A stretch of DNA of 53,752 bases from an uncultured Oscillospiraceae bacterium. Its GTDB lineage: Bacteria > Bacillota > Clostridia > Oscillospirales > Oscillospiraceae. Below, piece after piece: positions 18,646 to 29,577 of this stretch; position 1 is the stretch's first letter, and every line of letters begins with the position of its first letter. Under the pieces are notes generated by a model. That model ran no database searches. It saw nothing but the letters and a program-made list of their open reading frames with translations, and was not told where the DNA came from. The stretch lies in NCBI GenBank assembly GCA_934591745.1, contig CAKTPQ010000008.1, forward strand, positions 1 to 53,752, written 5' to 3'. The position numbers and the translations under genes were made by a program.

Positions 18646-19716
18646 ATGATGAACAACAAGCGCGTACTCATCGCCATGTCCGGCGGGGTGGACAGCTCCA
18701 CCGCCGCCGCGCTGCTGCAGGCGCAGGGCTATACCTGCGGCGGGGCCATGCTCCGCCTGTACCGCGATCCCGAGGTGGACCGCCTGTCGGCCCAGAACGC
18801 CGAGGACGCCCGTGCCGTGGCGCAGCGGCTGGGCATGGAGTTCCATCTGCTGGATGAGACGGAGCGGTTCTCCCGCTGCGTCATGCAGAAATTCGTGGAC
18901 GAGTACTGCGCGGGCCGGACACCCAACCCCTGCATCGACTGCAACCGGGAGCTGAAGTTCGGCGCGCTGCTGGACCGGGCGCTGGAGCTGGGCTACGACT
19001 ATCTGGCCACGGGGCACTATGCCAGGGTGGACTACGATGAGGCGGCGGGCCGCTGGCGGCTGCTGCGGGGCCGCGACCGGCGGAAGGATCAGAGCTACGT
19101 GCTCTATCAGCTCACCCAGTTCCAGCTGGCTCATCTGCTGCTGCCGGTGGGAGAATTCGACAAGGACACCATCCGGCAGGAGGCACGGCAGGCGGGGCTG
19201 AACGTGGCGGACAAGTCCGACAGCCAGGACATCTGCTTCATCCCCGACGGCGACTATGTGCGCTTCCTGCGGCAGCACGGCGCGGCCCTGACGCCGGGAG
19301 ACTTTGTGGATAAGGACGGCCATGTGCTGGGCCGCCACAAGGGACTGCCCTGCTACACCAGCGGCCAACGGAAGGGGCTGGGCGTCGCCGCCGGGAAGCA
19401 CGTCTACGTGGTGCGGAAGAACGGTGCGGACAACACCATCCTGCTGGGGGACGACGCCGACCTGTTCACCAGTACGCTGACGGCCTCCCGTGTCAATTGG
19501 ATCGCCGGAGCCGTACCGGCGGCGCCGGTGCGCTGCACCGCCAAGGCCCGGTACAGCCAGCACGTGGACGCGCCCTGCACCGCCTATCCGCTGGAGGACG
19601 GCGGCGTGCGGGTGGTATTTGACCAGCCCCAGCGGGCCGTCACCGCCGGGCAGGCCGTAGTGCTGTACGACGGAGACGAGGTGCTGGGCGGCGGCACCAT
19701 TGAAAGCGCGGAATAA
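18646..19716 (+). CDS. mnmA: tRNA-specific 2-thiouridylase MnmA
   Basis: 356 residues. The PP-loop SGGVDSS is N-terminal (12-18), the first catalytic cysteine is in NPCIDCN (Cys96), the second in SQDICFIPDGDY (Cys197), and CYTSGQRKGLGVA follows. It puts sulfur on U34 of Lys, Glu and Gln tRNAs. Two start codons are adjacent (18646 and 18649); AGAGG at 18638-18642 fits the second better, so the protein may be 355 residues. A cysteine desulfurase partner is not in the window. It ends in a 19-bp terminator that overlaps the stop codon. Confidence 0.96.
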   Translation: MMNNKRVLIAMSGGVDSSTAAALLQAQGYTCGGAMLRLYRDPEVDRLSAQNAEDARAVAQRLGMEFHLLDETERFSRCVMQKFVDEYCAGRTPNPCIDCNRELKFGALLDRALELGYDYLATGHYARVDYDEAAGRWRLLRGRDRRKDQSYVLYQLTQFQLAHLLLPVGEFDKDTIRQEARQAGLNVADKSDSQDICFIPDGDYVRFLRQHGAALTPGDFVDKDGHVLGRHKGLPCYTSGQRKGLGVAAGKHVYVVRKNGADNTILLGDDADLFTSTLTASRVNWIAGAVPAAPVRCTAKARYSQHVDAPCTAYPLEDGGVRVVFDQPQRAVTAGQAVVLYDGDEVLGGGTIESAE

Positions 19717-19755
19717 ACCATAAGCCCCCGGCCGATGGCCGGGGGCTTATGGTTT
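19715..19755. terminator. Bidirectional terminator between mnmA and a GNAT gene
   Basis: A perfect 19-bp stem (19715-19733 with 19737-19755, loop GAT), beginning inside the mnmA stop codon. Confidence 0.92.
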
Positions 19756-19774
19756 GCAGAGGGCGCGGGGCGGT

Positions 19775-20287
19775 TCATTCCGTCAGAAGTCTCTCCGCCA
19801 CCTGAATAACGCCTTCGTCCTGCGGCAGCTCCCGCACCACTCGGAAGCCGTTTTTCCGCCAGAAATGGGTGGACTGAGGGTTGTCCCTGTCCATCCCCAA
19901 TATGCACCGCCGGAAGCCCTGCGCCCGCAGGGCGGCCAGCGCCTCCGAGACGATCCGGCTGCCGGTGCCTGCGCCCTGAGAGGCGCTGTGCATCATAAAA
20001 AAGCCTAAAGATATATCATCGCCGCCGGGGCAGCCCGCGATCAGATCCATGACGGCGGTCAACGCGCCCTGCGCAAAAAAGCCCAGATAATAATGCTGCT
20101 CCCCCGAGACGCCCGGCGGAACGGCGGTCAGGTCATGCTCCACCAGCTCGAGGGTGACCTCCGCGCCGCAATAGGCGTAGTACCGGGTGTTTGCCCGGCA
20201 GAAGGCATAGACCATAGGGGCGTCCGCCAGTCCCAGCCGCCGCACGTCATAGACGACGGACAGCTTTCCGAGCTCGATCCTGTCCAT
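19775..20287 (-). CDS. GNAT family N-acetyltransferase
   Basis: 170 residues with a single GNAT fold: beta strand ISLGFFMMHSASQGAGTGSRI containing the acetyl-CoA loop QGAGTGS, then LGMDRDNPQSTHFWRKNGF, the usual end of the fold. Substrate unknown. The ATG at 20287 has GGAGG eight bases upstream; an earlier ATG at 20308 has none. Its promoter (20335-20363) overlaps the terminator of ppdK. Confidence 0.88.
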   Translation of the reverse strand: MDRIELGKLSVVYDVRRLGLADAPMVYAFCRANTRYYAYCGAEVTLELVEHDLTAVPPGVSGEQHYYLGFFAQGALTAVMDLIAGCPGGDDISLGFFMMHSASQGAGTGSRIVSEALAALRAQGFRRCILGMDRDNPQSTHFWRKNGFRVVRELPQDEGVIQVAERLLTE

Positions 20288-20334
20288 GCTGAAGCCCTCC
20301 GAATGCACCGCACAGCGGCTTATTTTCTGCCGCT

Positions 20335-20363
20335 ATCCTACCATACTCCCGCACAAAAGACAA
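20335..20363 (-). promoter_or_regulatory. Promoter of the GNAT gene
   Basis: Minus strand TTGTCT (20358-20363), 17 bp, TAGGAT (20335-20340) with an upstream TG. It touches the 3' side of the ppdK terminator. Confidence 0.6.
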
Positions 20364-20389
20364 GCGCCCGGCCAATGGCCGGGCGCTTG
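20361..20389 (-). terminator. Terminator of ppdK
   Basis: A perfect 13-bp stem (20361-20373 with 20377-20389, loop AAT) followed on the minus strand by TCTTTT. Its core resembles the mnmA terminator at 19715-19755. Confidence 0.82.
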
Positions 20390-20423
20390 CTGTTATGCGG
20401 TTTGTATGTGTCGAAGCGGTAAA

Positions 20424-23051
<2,628 letters not shown>

Positions 23052-23084
23052 GGTAGTCCCTCCATCTATCAATATAGTTGTACC

Positions 23085-23133
23085 AAACGATGAGAACGTT
23101 TCTTATTATAGTCATATTTCCCGCCAAAAGCAA
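23085..23133 (-). promoter_or_regulatory. ppdK promoter with a downstream inverted repeat
   Basis: Minus strand TTGCTT (23128-23133), 17 bp, TATAAT (23105-23110). An inverted repeat AAACG-N7-CGTTT (23085-23101) lies just downstream of the -10, over the likely start point. Confidence 0.75.
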
Positions 23134-23232
23134 GTCTATTCCCAAATTTTTCTGTTTTTTTGCAATAGGTTCGAGCTTCCGCAGGAAACGCCGCCGCAGG
23201 AAACATTTTCCCCCATATCCGTAGAATAAAAC

Positions 23233-23262
23233 TTGCCTGTCCCGCTTTTTGTGTGGTATACT
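23233..23262 (+). promoter_or_regulatory. Promoter of the holB-ricT-HAD operon
   Basis: TTGCCT (23233-23238), 18 bp, TATACT (23257-23262) with TG one base upstream. Confidence 0.75.
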
Positions 23263-23313
23263 AATATATTATGAAAGTGGGGTGTCAGGCCCTGCGGAGG
23301 AAAGGGGAGCGCC

Positions 23314-24165
23314 ATGGCCCAGCTTCTGCCGGAAAACAGCACACTGGAGCGCACGGTCCGCCGTGCGGCGGAGCAGGGAAGGCTGAGCCACGCCATCGTG
23401 CTCTCCGGAGACGGCGACCTGACGGACGCGGCGCGGTTCATCGCCGCCGCCCACGTCTGCGAGGAGGCGGACAGGCCCTGTCTGCGGTGCCGTCACTGCC
23501 GGAAGGTGCTGGAGGGCATCCACCCCGACGTCGCGGTGATCCGGGACACGGAGCACCGGGAGCTGACGGTGGACGCGGTCCGCGCCCTGCGGCAGGACGT
23601 GTACATCCGGCCCAACGAGGCGGCGCGGAAGGTATACATCATCGCCGACAGCCGCCAGCTCAACGAGCGGGACCAGAACGTGCTGCTGAAGATCGTGGAG
23701 GAAGGGCCGTCCTACGCGGCGTTCATCTTCTGCGCGGACAGCCCCGCCGCCCTGCTGGAGACGGTGCGCTCCCGCTGCGTGCTGCTGAAGTGCGATGCGC
23801 CGGCGCCGGATGCCCTGCCGCCGGAGGCGGAGCAACTGTGCCGGGTCTTTGCAAAGGGCAGGCTGCTGCCGGTGACGGCGTATCTGGTGTCGCTGGAGAA
23901 CCGGCGGCTGAAGCGGGAGGAGCTGCGGGACGTGCTGCGGGGCGCGTGGTGCGCCGCGGCGGAAGCCCTGCTGCTGCAGATGGGCAAGGAGACGCCGGAC
24001 CCCGCCTGCGGCGAGACGGCGCAGGCGCTGGCCGACGGGCTGGACCGCCGGCGGCTGTACGGCCTGACGGCGCTGCTGGAGAAGTACAGCGGCGAATGTG
24101 AATACAATGTAGGCGCGGGCCATGTTCTTGGCGCCCTCGCCGTGGAATGGGAGGAGCTTCTATGA
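23314..24165 (+). CDS. holB: DNA polymerase III delta' subunit
   Basis: 283 residues. It looks like the clamp-loader AAA+ fold without a working P-loop: AAEQGRLSHAIVLSGDGD, a four-cysteine zinc site (C in VCEEADRPCLRCRHC), IHPDVAVIRD, RPNEAARKVYIIADSRQLN and NVLLKIVEEGPSYAAFIF, and an SRC motif (VRSRCVLLKC). It helps load the sliding clamp DnaN. In Bacillota holB is typically next to ricT (yaaT), as here. GGGGAG precedes the ATG, and its stop overlaps the ricT start. Confidence 0.88.
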   Translation: MAQLLPENSTLERTVRRAAEQGRLSHAIVLSGDGDLTDAARFIAAAHVCEEADRPCLRCRHCRKVLEGIHPDVAVIRDTEHRELTVDAVRALRQDVYIRPNEAARKVYIIADSRQLNERDQNVLLKIVEEGPSYAAFIFCADSPAALLETVRSRCVLLKCDAPAPDALPPEAEQLCRVFAKGRLLPVTAYLVSLENRRLKREELRDVLRGAWCAAAEALLLQMGKETPDPACGETAQALADGLDRRRLYGLTALLEKYSGECEYNVGAGHVLGALAVEWEELL

Positions 24166-25472
24166 CGACTGTGGTTTCCGTCCGCTTTCGCAGCGGCTGC
24201 AAGACCTATTATTTTGACCCAAAGGACCTGACGGTGGAAGCCGGGCAGGACGTGATCGTGGAGACGGCGCAGGGCCCGGAATTCGCCCAGTGCAGCGAGG
24301 GCAACCACCAGGTGCCCGATGAACAGGTGGTACAGCCCCTGCGGGCCGTGGTGCGCATCGCCACCGACAACGACCGGCATACCGCCGCCTACAACCGCAG
24401 CCGGGAGAAGGATGCCTTCGACATCTGCCAGAAGAAGATCGCCCAGCACAAGCTGGAGATGAAGCTGGTGCGGGTGGAGTGCAGCTTCGACGGCTCCAAG
24501 ATCCTGTTCTTCTTCACCGCCGACGGCCGGGTGGACTTCCGGGAGCTGGTGAAGGATCTGGCCGGCGTGTTCCGCGCCCGCATCGAGCTGCGGCAGATCG
24601 GCGTCCGGGACGAGGCCAAGATGCTGGGCGGTCTGGGCATCTGCGGCAGGCCCTTCTGCTGCGCCCAGTTCATGGACGAGTTCCTGCCGGTGTCCATCAA
24701 GATGGCCAAGACCCAGAACCTGTCCCTGAACCCCACCAAGATCTCCGGCACCTGCGGGCGGCTGATGTGCTGCCTGAAATACGAGCAGGACGCCTACGAG
24801 GACGCCATCAAGCGCATGCCCAAGAACGATTCCTTTGTGCTGACGCCGGACGGTCCCGGCAACGTCAGCGACGTGAACCTGCTGAAGGAGACGGTGAACG
24901 TCAGACTGGATGACCGGCCCGAGAACGCCCGCTGCTACCACAACTGCGAGGTGTGCGTCCTGCGCAACGGCAAGGGCAGCCGGGACGGCATCACCATCCC
25001 CGACCAGCGGCCCGAGCGCTATGTGGAGCCGGTGAAGGAGGACGATATGCCCCCCGTCAGCTTCATCAGCGACTTTACGCCCACCCCTGCCGCCAAGGCC
25101 GACGAGAGTGAGAAGCGCCGCCGCAGCCGGGGCGGACGCGGCCGCAAAAAGGCCGAGGGCGCCGCGCCGGAGAAGCGCGGCGAGAAACCGGTGAAGGAGG
25201 ACAAGGCCGAGAAAGCCGACAAGACCGAAAAGACCGATAAGCCTGCCGCAGGGGACAAGCCCCGGCAGGGCAGCCGCCGCCGTGGACGCCGGGGCGGCAG
25301 CGCGGGCGGCAATGCGCCGCAGCAGACCGCGCCCCGCGCTCCCAAGCCCCAGCAGGAGGGACAGAGCGCCCAGAGCGGCAGCGGCGAACAGAAGAAGCGC
25401 TCCCGCCACCGGGGCGGACGCCGCAGAGGCGGCAGCGGCGGCGGCAATCCCGGCCAGAACACGGAGGCGTGA
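24162..25472 (+). CDS. ricT: PSP1-family RicT (YaaT) with a long basic tail
   Basis: 436 residues. The PSP1 domain (about 1-275) has NRSREKDAFDICQKKI, CSFDGSKILFFFTADGRVDF in part, and the paired cysteine motifs CGRPFCCAQF and CGRLMCCLKYE, which in the RicAFT complex help hold iron-sulfur clusters. Family knowledge: the Y-complex modulates RNase Y and affects sporulation and competence. The last 140 residues are Lys/Arg/Gly/Gln/Pro-rich and disordered, with RRGRRGG and RHRGGRRRGG patches suited to RNA binding. The ATG at 24162 overlaps holB (ATGA); an earlier ATG at 24147 is less likely. Confidence 0.92.
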   Translation: MTTVVSVRFRSGCKTYYFDPKDLTVEAGQDVIVETAQGPEFAQCSEGNHQVPDEQVVQPLRAVVRIATDNDRHTAAYNRSREKDAFDICQKKIAQHKLEMKLVRVECSFDGSKILFFFTADGRVDFRELVKDLAGVFRARIELRQIGVRDEAKMLGGLGICGRPFCCAQFMDEFLPVSIKMAKTQNLSLNPTKISGTCGRLMCCLKYEQDAYEDAIKRMPKNDSFVLTPDGPGNVSDVNLLKETVNVRLDDRPENARCYHNCEVCVLRNGKGSRDGITIPDQRPERYVEPVKEDDMPPVSFISDFTPTPAAKADESEKRRRSRGGRGRKKAEGAAPEKRGEKPVKEDKAEKADKTEKTDKPAAGDKPRQGSRRRGRRGGSAGGNAPQQTAPRAPKPQQEGQSAQSGSGEQKKRSRHRGGRRRGGSGGGNPGQNTEA

Positions 25473-25478
25473 CGCACC

Positions 25479-26324
25479 ATGGGAAAATTTACCGGTCTGC
25501 TGCTGGCCAGCGACTATGACAATACACTGACCTACACCGAGGAGGCCCTGCGGCTGTGCCGGCCCATGCCTCCGGTGTCCGACGCCAACCAGGCGGCCAT
25601 CCGCTACTTTATGGCGGAGGGCGGCATCTTCTCCGTGGCCACAGGCCGGGCCAAGCCCGCCTTTGAAGCGGTGGCCGACGGCGTGCCCATGAACGGCCCC
25701 ACTATTCTGTTCAACGGTGCCGCCATCTACGACTTCTCCGCCGGAAAGTATCTCTGCGAAGCGTTCCTGCCGGAGACGGCCAGGGGCCACATCGCTCAGA
25801 CCATTCGGGATCTGCCTTTCGCGGCGGTGGAGCTATACCACGACAACAACGACATCCACGCCCTCCAGCCCAATGATGTGACCCGGCGGCACCTTCATGT
25901 GACCCACTCGCCCACGGTGATCGTGGACAGCATGGAGCAGGTGCCGTCCCCTATCAGCAAGGCGCTGTTTTCCACGGAGCCGGAGGATCAGGCGGCGCTG
26001 ATGGCCTACCTCCGGGCGCAGAGCTGGTTCGGCAGCTACGAGATCGTGTCCAGCAGCGAGTCGCTGGTGGAGCTGACGGCCAAGGGCGCTAACAAAGGCG
26101 GCATGGTACGCCGTCTGGCGGAACTGCTGCACATCCCCCAGGCCAACGTGGCCTGCGTGGGCGACCACGCCAACGACATCTCCATGCTGACATGGGCCGG
26201 TATGGCCTTCGCCCCCGCCAACGCCCTGCCGGAGGTGCGGGCGCTGCCCTGCGTCCGGACGCTGCCGGACTGCCGGGAGGGCGCCATCGCCGCCCTCATT
26301 GCACTGCTGGACGAAAAATACTGA
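25479..26324 (+). CDS. HAD superfamily Cof-type phosphatase
   Basis: 281 residues. Motif I is ASDYDNTLTY (DxD nucleophile pair), a cap domain occupies the middle, KGANKGGMVRRLAE supplies the motif III lysine and VGDHANDISMLTWAG is motif IV. This matches the Cof/IIB subclass, which hydrolyses sugar phosphates, nucleotides or FMN. Third gene of the holB operon, 6 bp after ricT; the terminator at 26339-26366 ends the unit. Substrate unknown. Confidence 0.9.
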   Translation: MGKFTGLLLASDYDNTLTYTEEALRLCRPMPPVSDANQAAIRYFMAEGGIFSVATGRAKPAFEAVADGVPMNGPTILFNGAAIYDFSAGKYLCEAFLPETARGHIAQTIRDLPFAAVELYHDNNDIHALQPNDVTRRHLHVTHSPTVIVDSMEQVPSPISKALFSTEPEDQAALMAYLRAQSWFGSYEIVSSSESLVELTAKGANKGGMVRRLAELLHIPQANVACVGDHANDISMLTWAGMAFAPANALPEVRALPCVRTLPDCREGAIAALIALLDEKY

Positions 26325-26338
26325 CCCCCTACATACGC

Positions 26339-26366
26339 GGAAAGCACCCCAAAAGGGGTGCTTTCC
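26339..26366 (+). terminator. Terminator of the holB-ricT-HAD operon
   Basis: A perfect 12-bp stem (26339-26350 with 26355-26366, loop AAAA), with a T-run starting five bases later. Confidence 0.8.
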
Positions 26367-26409
26367 TGCATTTTTCCGGGCATATTCCGGAATGTTTACA
26401 ATTTTCTTC

Positions 26410-26438
26410 TTGACGCAAAGCCGGAAACAATGTATGAT
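26410..26438 (+). promoter_or_regulatory. Sigma-A promoter of the M23 cell-wall gene
   Basis: TTGACG (26410-26415), 17 bp, TATGAT (26433-26438). Confidence 0.8.
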
Positions 26439-26444
26439 ACCGTT

Positions 26445-26461
26445 TGTAACGAATTTGTAAC
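26445..26461 (+). promoter_or_regulatory. Candidate WalR (YycF) box
   Basis: TGTAAC, five bases, TGTAAC: an exact match to the published WalR motif TGTWAH-N5-TGTWAH. It lies seven bases after the -10, over the likely transcription start, where WalR acts as a repressor at some B. subtilis genes. The gene behind it is a cell-wall peptidase, the typical WalR target. Confidence 0.6.
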
Positions 26462-26479
26462 TTTTAGGTGTGACCCCTT

Positions 26480-28213
26480 ATGAAACAGCAATTAGAGCAG
26501 AAAAAAGAACAAAAGAATACCCCCCGCGACCCCAACCGGGAACCTATGACGCTGTCCAGCCTGTGGCAGCTTTGGATCGATAACCTGAAGAGCTGGCGGG
26601 TGTACCGCGAGGAGCACGCCGATCTGTTCACTCTGAACCTGCAGGCGGGCGTCAAGCGCATCGCCGCGTGGTGCGGACGGGTGCGGGGCGGCGCACGCCA
26701 TCTGGTGAACGAGAGCCGCAGCAGCCGTTTCCCCGAATCGGAGCATGGCGCGGCCCAGCTGTTCCTGTTCTTCTGGAACAGCCTGCCCCGGCTGGGCGCC
26801 AACCTGCGGGAGCGGGTGACGCGCCGCCGCAAGCGGCTCATCCGTGCCGGCGACCGCCGGCGCAGCCATTTCGAGCAGATGAAGCTGCACCCGGCGGCCT
26901 TCCTGGCCGTGGCCCTGAGCCTGGCTGCCGCCGCCACGGTACTGTCCCTGTACACCGTGGGCGCCCGCGCCGTCTACGACGGCAAGGATCTGGGCGTCGT
27001 CCCCTCCGCCCACGCGGTGGAGCTGGCGGTGTCCGAGGTGGAGGGCATCACCCGCGAGACGCTGCACGACAACAGCTACAAAGTGGACCAGTCCCTGCTG
27101 CAGACCGAGACCGGCGTGTTCCTGCGCAAGGAGGTTGCGTCGGAGGAGGAACTGCGCAACGAGCTGACCGACGAGCTGGGTCTGGTGGAGTACGCCTACG
27201 TCCTGTATGTGGACGGTGAGAAGGTGGTGGCCACCACGTTTCCCGACGCGCTGGACGACATCCTGGCCCAGCTGAAGCTGGGCTACCAGACAGCGGACAC
27301 GGTGGACGCCTACTTCGTGGAGGATGTGGAGATCCGGCAGGAGTATGTGGACACGTCCTACGTCATGAATCTGGGCTACATCGCCGAGATCCTCAACGAG
27401 ACCAAGGAGGGCGAGGTCACCTATACCGTCAAGAGCGGCGACAGCTATTACAGCATTGCCGACACCTACGGCCTGTCGGTGGACGCTCTGATGAAGATGA
27501 ACCCGGGCTACGATCCCAAGATCCTGCGGACGGGCGACGTGCTGACCATCAGCAGCGCCGTGCCCTACCTGACGGTGGTGAACGTGGAGCGGCAGTGCTA
27601 TGTGCAGGATGTACCCTATCCTGTGGAGTACACCGACGACGCCTCCATGTATCAGGGCGAGTATAAGGTCACGTCCCCCGGCGTCTACGGCAAGGCGGAC
27701 GTCACCGCCAACGTCACCTATATCAACGGTACGGAGACAGAACGGGAGATCGTGGCCAGCGTCACCTTGTCCCAGCCGGTGACGGAGCAGCAGCTCCGCG
27801 GCACCAAGGAGCGTCCGTCGTGGTATCCCACCGGCAGCTTCGGCTGGCCCTGCAACGGTGTCATCACGTCCTACTTCGGTGCGCGCAACACCGGTATCCG
27901 CGGCGCCAGCACCTACCATGAGGCCATCGACATCGCCAACAGCTACGGCACGCCGATCTACGCCTCCGACGGCGGCACGGTGATCTACTCCGGCTGGATG
28001 GGCGGCTACGGCTATCTGGTGAAGATCGACCACGGCAACGGGTATGTCACCTACTACGGCCATAACAGCTCGCTGCTGGTGTCCGTGGGCGAGCACGTCC
28101 ACAAGGGACAGCAGATCGCCCGCATGGGCTCCACGGGTATCTCCAGCGGCAACCACTGCGACTTCCGCATCCAGCTCAACGGTACGTTCCTCAACCCGCT
28201 GAACTACCTGTAA
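26480..28213 (+). CDS. Membrane-anchored M23 peptidase with LysM and G5 domains
   Basis: 577 residues. A 135-residue basic cytoplasmic part precedes one membrane segment (about 137-160); outside follow a helical region, a LysM domain (about 314-357, YTVKSGDSYYSIADTYGLS), a G5-type domain (about 362-440) and an M23 domain (about 455-577). M23 ligands visible: His480 and Asp484 (YHEAIDIA), His528 (YYGHNS), His559. The second histidine of the usual HxH motif is Asp561 (GNHCDFRI). It probably cuts or binds peptidoglycan cross-bridges. The ribosome site is weak (AGGTG). Promoter at 26410-26438 with a WalR-type box. Confidence 0.93.
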   Translation: MKQQLEQKKEQKNTPRDPNREPMTLSSLWQLWIDNLKSWRVYREEHADLFTLNLQAGVKRIAAWCGRVRGGARHLVNESRSSRFPESEHGAAQLFLFFWNSLPRLGANLRERVTRRRKRLIRAGDRRRSHFEQMKLHPAAFLAVALSLAAAATVLSLYTVGARAVYDGKDLGVVPSAHAVELAVSEVEGITRETLHDNSYKVDQSLLQTETGVFLRKEVASEEELRNELTDELGLVEYAYVLYVDGEKVVATTFPDALDDILAQLKLGYQTADTVDAYFVEDVEIRQEYVDTSYVMNLGYIAEILNETKEGEVTYTVKSGDSYYSIADTYGLSVDALMKMNPGYDPKILRTGDVLTISSAVPYLTVVNVERQCYVQDVPYPVEYTDDASMYQGEYKVTSPGVYGKADVTANVTYINGTETEREIVASVTLSQPVTEQQLRGTKERPSWYPTGSFGWPCNGVITSYFGARNTGIRGASTYHEAIDIANSYGTPIYASDGGTVIYSGWMGGYGYLVKIDHGNGYVTYYGHNSSLLVSVGEHVHKGQQIARMGSTGISSGNHCDFRIQLNGTFLNPLNYL

Positions 28214-28239
28214 AAGCCCCGGAACGGTGAAAAAAGTCC

Positions 28240-28268
28240 TTGACGGGCGGGCCAAAAGATGCTATCCT
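28240..28268 (+). promoter_or_regulatory. Promoter of the T-box transcription unit
   Basis: TTGACG (28240-28245), 17 bp, TATCCT (28263-28268). Confidence 0.75.
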
Positions 28269-28274
28269 TTTCCC

Positions 28275-28437
28275 GTTACAGGCGATGAAGGGCGTGGCTG
28301 CCCGGAGCTGCGGGAGGAAATGCCCGCCGGAGCCTCCGTTACCGGCACGAGAGTGTGGAGCGATCCAAATTCAGGTGGAACCACGGACTAAAGCTTAGTT
28401 CGCCCTGATGCCAGCAATGGCATCAGGGCGTTTTTTT
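28275..28437 (+). ncRNA. T-box leader, probably glycine-specific
   Basis: The T-box sequence AGGTGGAACCACGG is at 28373-28386. An antiterminator can be drawn: CAGG (28372-28375) with CCTG (28404-28407), the bulge holding TGGA (28376-28379), and CGGACTAA (28384-28391) with TTAGTTCG (28395-28402). It excludes the terminator stem 28401-28412/28419-28430, which is followed by seven T. TGGA pairs with an acceptor end UCCA, so the discriminator base is U, as in bacterial tRNA-Gly (also tRNA-Cys). The downstream glyS agrees with glycine. The part before the T-box is short (about 100 nt) and I could not fix the specifier codon; a GGC is present. Confidence 0.88.
28401..28437 (+). terminator. Regulated terminator of the T-box leader
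   Basis: A perfect 12-bp stem (28401-28412 with 28419-28430) followed by seven T (28431-28437), mutually exclusive with the antiterminator. Confidence 0.92.
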
Positions 28438-28460
28438 GTTGCGATGAAAGAGAGCAGTCT

Positions 28461-29537
28461 ATGAAAAAGAGGATACTGGCGCTGCTGCTGGCGGCACTGC
28501 TGGGACTGACGGCCTGCGGCGCACCGGCGGAAACGGGTGCGCCCACAGGGGAGATATTCATTTACGGAGAGGAGCACGCCAACGCCGCCTGTCTGGATAA
28601 GGAGCTGGCGCTGTGGCAGACCTGCTACGGTCAGGGGATGCGTCACCTGTTCATAGAGATGGGCGCAGGCTCCACGCTGCTGCTGAACCGCTGGATGGCG
28701 GCGGAGGACGATGCCTATTGGGATATGGTGTACGGTGCCTGCGAGGGGACGCTGTTCCATGCGAAGGTGGTGGCGGATTTTTACCATCAGATTAAGGAGA
28801 CGTGTCCGGACACGATATTCCACGGCTTTGATATAGAGCATCAGTATGCCACCTCCGGCGAAAAGGCGCGCCAGCTTCTGGAGGACGAGGGAAAGACCGA
28901 CACCGACGTATACCGCGAGGTAGAGAGGAGCATCAAGCAGGGCGCCATGTACTATCGGCGCGGCGCAGACGATAAGGCTGACGTGCAGCGGGAGAACGCC
29001 TTGGCGACCAATTTCTGCACCGCCTTCGACGCACTGGGCGGTGTCAGCGTGATGGCCTTCTGCGGCGGCGCCCACGCCGACCCCAACGGGATGGATCACC
29101 AGACCGGCACCGTACCCTCCATGGCGGCTCAAATCGCGGCGCACTACGGCAGCAAGGTGACGCTGACCTGTGCCAATCTGGCGCGGGAAGAAAAACCGGA
29201 GCTGGAGCCGCTCCGCACGGACACACTGACCATCGCCGGTGAAGCATACGAAGCCGCCTACTTCGGAGAGCAGGATATATCCGATTGGAGTGATTACGCC
29301 AGCCGCGAGTTCTGGCGCGTGGAGGGCGGATACGACGCCTTTTCCGCGTGGTCGGCTACCGGTGACCAGCTCCCGGAGATCAACTACCCCATGGCGCTCC
29401 ACGGGGGAGAGGCCTATGCCATTTTGTACCACCAGCCGGACGGCGGGACAATGTGGTGGTACGGTGTGTCCACGGATCAGACAGACTGGTATGCGGGAGT
29501 CGTGACCGTGCAGGTAACGCCGCCGGAGGCGGCTTGA
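28461..29537 (+). CDS. Lipoprotein of the Tiki/TraB/ChaN-like superfamily
   Basis: 358 residues. A lipoprotein signal ends in the lipobox LTACG (lipid-bearing Cys19), so the protein sits outside on the membrane. Two GxxH motifs, GEEH (36-39) and GGAH (202-205), with E66 (FIEMG), GFDIEH (122-127) and a REN-x-LA motif (177-182), form the pattern of the Tiki/TraB/ChaN/EreA superfamily; this is a by-eye match to a fold with varied hydrolase and metal-binding roles. The gene begins 24 bp after the T-box terminator and ends 40 bp before glyS, with no promoter or terminator between. Its ribosome site (GAGAG) is weak. Confidence 0.65.
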   Translation: MKKRILALLLAALLGLTACGAPAETGAPTGEIFIYGEEHANAACLDKELALWQTCYGQGMRHLFIEMGAGSTLLLNRWMAAEDDAYWDMVYGACEGTLFHAKVVADFYHQIKETCPDTIFHGFDIEHQYATSGEKARQLLEDEGKTDTDVYREVERSIKQGAMYYRRGADDKADVQRENALATNFCTAFDALGGVSVMAFCGGAHADPNGMDHQTGTVPSMAAQIAAHYGSKVTLTCANLAREEKPELEPLRTDTLTIAGEAYEAAYFGEQDISDWSDYASREFWRVEGGYDAFSAWSATGDQLPEINYPMALHGGEAYAILYHQPDGGTMWWYGVSTDQTDWYAGVVTVQVTPPEAA

Positions 29538-29577
29538 CCATACAGACCAAAAATATTCACATAAAGGAGACGATCAC

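Noticed and set aside
20408..20416. Spo0A-box-like TGTCGAA at the 3' end of ppdK
   Set aside because: A single seven-base match away from any promoter is expected by chance.
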